NCBI RefSeq assembly: GCF_014635825.1
Contig: NZ_BMDO01000004.1
Span: 186,001 to 250,000, forward strand
From: Mucilaginibacter galii
GTDB lineage: Bacteria; Bacteroidota; Bacteroidia; Sphingobacteriales; Sphingobacteriaceae
DNA: 64,000 nucleotides
Direction of reading: 5' to 3'
Part shown: one piece after another, positions 62,428 to 64,000 of the stretch
How the letters are laid out: every line of letters begins with the position of its first letter
Numbering within the stretch: the stretch's first letter is position 1
Translations under genes and position numbers: made by a program
Notes under the pieces: model-generated
Databases searched by the model: none
What the model saw: the letters and a program-made list of their open reading frames with translations, nothing else
Told to the model about the DNA's origin: nothing

Positions 62428-62454
62428 GAGATTGCTTCGTACCTCGCAATGACG
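62428..62454. repeat. Dispersed repeat of the ATTGC-TTCGTACCTC-GCAAT type
   Basis: GAGATTGCTTCGTACCTCGCAATGACG contains an ATTGC/GCAAT hairpin; read on the minus strand it gives GTCATTGCGAGG followed by ACGAAGCAATCTC, a widespread intergenic repeat type. It is the second repeat family in this spacer. Confidence 0.75.
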
Positions 62455-62470
62455 GGTTTTTATAAGACTT

Positions 62471-62566
62471 TGTCATCTCGAACGACAGTGAGAGATCCTG
62501 TTCAAAATGCAAAGTTTTACGACACGCATGTTCGAACAGGATTTCTCGTTATCACTCGAAATGACA
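62471..62566. repeat. Dispersed palindromic repeat, copy 2 (TGTCATCTCGAACG family)
   Basis: A 96-bp element starting TGTCATCTCGAACGACAGTG and ending CACTCGAAATGACA, with inner arms related to those of copy 1 at 61414. A truncated third piece (GTCATCTTGTTATTACTCGAAATGA, around 62588-62611) follows. A frame crossing 62290-62580 is only the product of these repeats. Confidence 0.85.
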
Positions 62567-62638
62567 CGGGATTTTATTGAGAATGCTGTCATCTTGTTAT
62601 TACTCGAAATGAAAAGAAGTTTAGAGCGATAAGCTTAT

Positions 62639-63166
62639 TTACTTCAGCTCTTTTTTCATCAACAAATCGGTTTGCTTGTCGTTGCCCAGCATAAAGTCGT
62701 GGCTTCCGCAGTGGCTAAAGCCCATGCGTTCGTATAAGTGAATGGCGTTGTAATTGTGTTCCCACACGCCAAGCCAAATAAAGTCGTTATTGTTTTTTAA
62801 TGCCTGGGTAAAGGCAATGTCGAGCAGTTGTTTTCCTATTTGTTTGCCTTGGTAAGCAGCGAGTACATACAGGCGTTCCACCTCCAGGCTGTTTTGATCT
62901 TTAAATTCGTTTTGGGCAGTCCCGGTATTGAGCTTTAAAAAACCGGTTACCTCATTACTAACCAGCGCAAAGTAAAAGTTGGAGCCGGGTGTTTTCAATT
63001 CGTTGGTGAGCTGTTGGATGGTAAATGACTGGGCTGCGTAAGCATCCATATCATCGGCATTATTCAAATGCCCAAAAGCAGCATAAAATGTTTCACTGCT
63101 CATGTTAGCCAACAGGTCAACATCTGCCACGGTAATAGATTGTATCTTAATTACAGAAGGAGTCAT
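62639..63166 (-). CDS. GNAT-family N-acetyltransferase
   Basis: A 175-residue acetyl-CoA-dependent acetyltransferase. The fold is complete: an N-terminal helix region, FYFALVSNEVTGFLKLN, LEVERLYVLAAYQGKQIGKQL (the V-x-x-x-x-Q-G-K-Q-I-G-K acetyl-CoA loop) and IWLGVWEHNYNAIHLYERMGF. It resembles the PaiA-like/spermidine or small-molecule acetyltransferase group, but the substrate is not predictable. Preceded by the membrane-protein gene 19 bp upstream, with which it may be co-transcribed. Confidence 0.92.
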   Translation of the reverse strand: MTPSVIKIQSITVADVDLLANMSSETFYAAFGHLNNADDMDAYAAQSFTIQQLTNELKTPGSNFYFALVSNEVTGFLKLNTGTAQNEFKDQNSLEVERLYVLAAYQGKQIGKQLLDIAFTQALKNNNDFIWLGVWEHNYNAIHLYERMGFSHCGSHDFMLGNDKQTDLLMKKELK

Positions 63167-63185
63167 TATTTAATTATCCTCGTAA

Positions 63186-63776
63186 CTATTCAAATTGCCC
63201 TTCTAATCTTTCCAGACGCTCTATTAAATAGCTAACACGCTTTTCTTCGCGTTTAATAAGCCTGTCTTTAAGGTAGAATATGGAAAATAAAATGTAGGCC
63301 GCGCAAACAGTATAATAGATGATTTTGAATATTAGGGGCTTGTTTTGAAATACCTCGATGGTGTACAACGAAATACCAAGGCAAAGCATCAGCGCAAACC
63401 AATAGTAAAACCTGCCATTGAGGTAAGCGCGGCGTTTTTGATATTCTTTTAAGCTGTTAAGGTAAGCGCCAGGGTTAAGCGTTAAATCATGACGCGAAAT
63501 GGTGCGGTAATCGCCTATCTGCAAAACCAGATAGCTTATCATCCCGGCCAGCATCACAAATAAGCCGATATAACTCAAGCGCTGCTCAAATACGGCAAAC
63601 AGGGTTAAGCCTACGGTAAACACAATAGCAATGGAGATACTTATAATTCCCCATAGTACTTTATTCTCTAATATATTTATTCCCTTTTTTATCTGTTTCA
63701 GCACATCATCCACCGAAAGCCTGGGTTGCTTTGGTTGTTCTTGCCAAACCGATAGCAGGTGATCAAAGTCTTTCAT
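63186..63776 (-). CDS. Membrane protein coupled to a sigma factor (possible anti-sigma)
   Basis: A 196-residue protein: a soluble N-terminus (MKDFDHLLSVWQEQPKQPRL), two helices (about 39-62 and 68-88), a cytoplasmic loop, two more helices (about 125-142 and 149-168), and a basic helical tail (RLIKREEKRVSYLIERLERL). I recognise no named domain. Its ATG lies 14 bases inside the end of the upstream sigma gene, so the two are translationally coupled. By analogy with sigma/anti-sigma pairs it may restrain that sigma factor. This is inference from context only. Confidence 0.75.
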   Translation of the reverse strand: MKDFDHLLSVWQEQPKQPRLSVDDVLKQIKKGINILENKVLWGIISISIAIVFTVGLTLFAVFEQRLSYIGLFVMLAGMISYLVLQIGDYRTISRHDLTLNPGAYLNSLKEYQKRRAYLNGRFYYWFALMLCLGISLYTIEVFQNKPLIFKIIYYTVCAAYILFSIFYLKDRLIKREEKRVSYLIERLERLEGQFE

Positions 63777-64000
63777 ATTGGTTATATAAATCGGTTAGCC
63801 TTTGTTTAATACGATGAATTTTAACGCGAAGATTACCTTCGGATATACCCGATATTTCGGCAATTTCGGGGTAGGGCAGTTCATCAAGCACCATAGTAAT
63901 AATTATCCTTTCAGATTCTTCGAGCTTGGCAATACACTTGTACAGCAAAGCTATCTGTTCGTTCTTTTCCGAAAACTCTTCCCTCCGGGTTTCGGCCAGT
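63763..64000 (-). CDS. RNA polymerase sigma factor, region 4 (N-terminus outside window)
   Basis: The frame is open from the window end to the stop at 63763, showing the last 79 residues. They carry sigma-70 region 4: a helix CIAKLEESERIIITMVLDEL followed by the helix-turn-helix PYPEIAEISGISEGNLRVKI and HRIKQRLTDLY, as in ECF-type factors. The N-terminal region 2 lies beyond the edge. The gene overlaps the following membrane-protein gene by 14 bases. A TTG-initiated internal frame at 63948 is not the true start. Confidence 0.88.
   Translation of the reverse strand, partial: LAETRREEFSEKNEQIALLYKCIAKLEESERIIITMVLDELPYPEIAEISGISEGNLRVKIHRIKQRLTDLYNQYERL

Noticed and set aside
62290..62580. 96-codon frame downstream of the peroxiredoxin gene
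   Set aside because: It runs through three dispersed palindromic repeats and its product is explained by them; no protein-like pattern or homology signal.

Overview
The window reads as chromosomal DNA of a Bacteroidota species, most likely family Sphingobacteriaceae (Mucilaginibacter/Pedobacter-like). The reasons are two SusC/SusD pairs, an ECF sigma/FecR pair feeding a SusC with an STN domain, Oar-like and PF14905-like outer-membrane receptors, BtuG-type B12 lipoproteins, TAnnTTTG-type -7 boxes, weak Shine-Dalgarno use and dispersed palindromic repeats. The genus is inferred from style, not from a marker gene. I saw no rRNA, CRISPR array, insertion sequence or prophage. There is one tRNA, Arg-UCU.

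Layout. 1-3.8 kb: a sialate O-acetylesterase cut by the window start, a DUF6766-like membrane protein, a 26-residue membrane peptide, DoxX and a VOC protein. 3.8-9.37 kb (minus strand): a vitamin B12 uptake operon with a -7 box, a cobalamin riboswitch, a BtuB-like TonB receptor, two tandem BtuG-like propeller lipoproteins and a third surface lipoprotein. 9.6-19.1 kb: GH2 glycosidase, ArsB-like permease, PAP2 phosphatase, and a two-component system divergent from a TonB-receptor-like barrel.

19.3-45.3 kb is the most interesting part. Three adjacent outer-membrane uptake loci share a theme of phosphodiester and ester hydrolysis. Locus A (minus) is an Oar-like receptor, a CE1-type esterase and a glycerophosphodiester phosphodiesterase (GDPD). 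Locus B (plus) is ECF sigma, FecR, SusC with STN, SusD, two tandem endonuclease/exonuclease/phosphatase (EEP) enzymes and an SGNH hydrolase, followed by a YdcF-like protein and a secreted propeller-like protein. Locus C (plus) is SusC, SusD, a GH92 mannosidase homologue and a second GDPD. In the GH92 the position of the usual catalytic acid Glu is Gln462, the substitution I recall from GH92 enzymes that release mannose from Man-1-phosphodiesters. Together this suggests a system for taking apart phosphodiester-linked, mannose-containing glycoconjugates. In locus B, fecR and susC share a 12-mer/N12/8-mer upstream element that may be the target of the ECF factor.

45.9-58 kb is mostly housekeeping and stress: a DUF892 ferritin-like protein with a large-subunit catalase, ankyrin protein, tRNA-Arg, MOSC protein, MsrA, a GAF-PAS protein with a kinase-type phosphoacceptor helix but no ATPase domain, an SPL-type radical SAM protein, a porin-like barrel, an NAD(P)-binding protein, a GDSL esterase and an FAA hydrolase. 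58.3-61.4 kb is a small surface-glycan cassette (GT8, GT2, flippase); the GT8 gene carries a run of ten G and could be phase variable. 61.4-64 kb holds a 1-Cys peroxiredoxin flanked by several families of dispersed palindromic repeats, a GNAT acetyltransferase, and a membrane protein following a sigma factor that runs off the window end.
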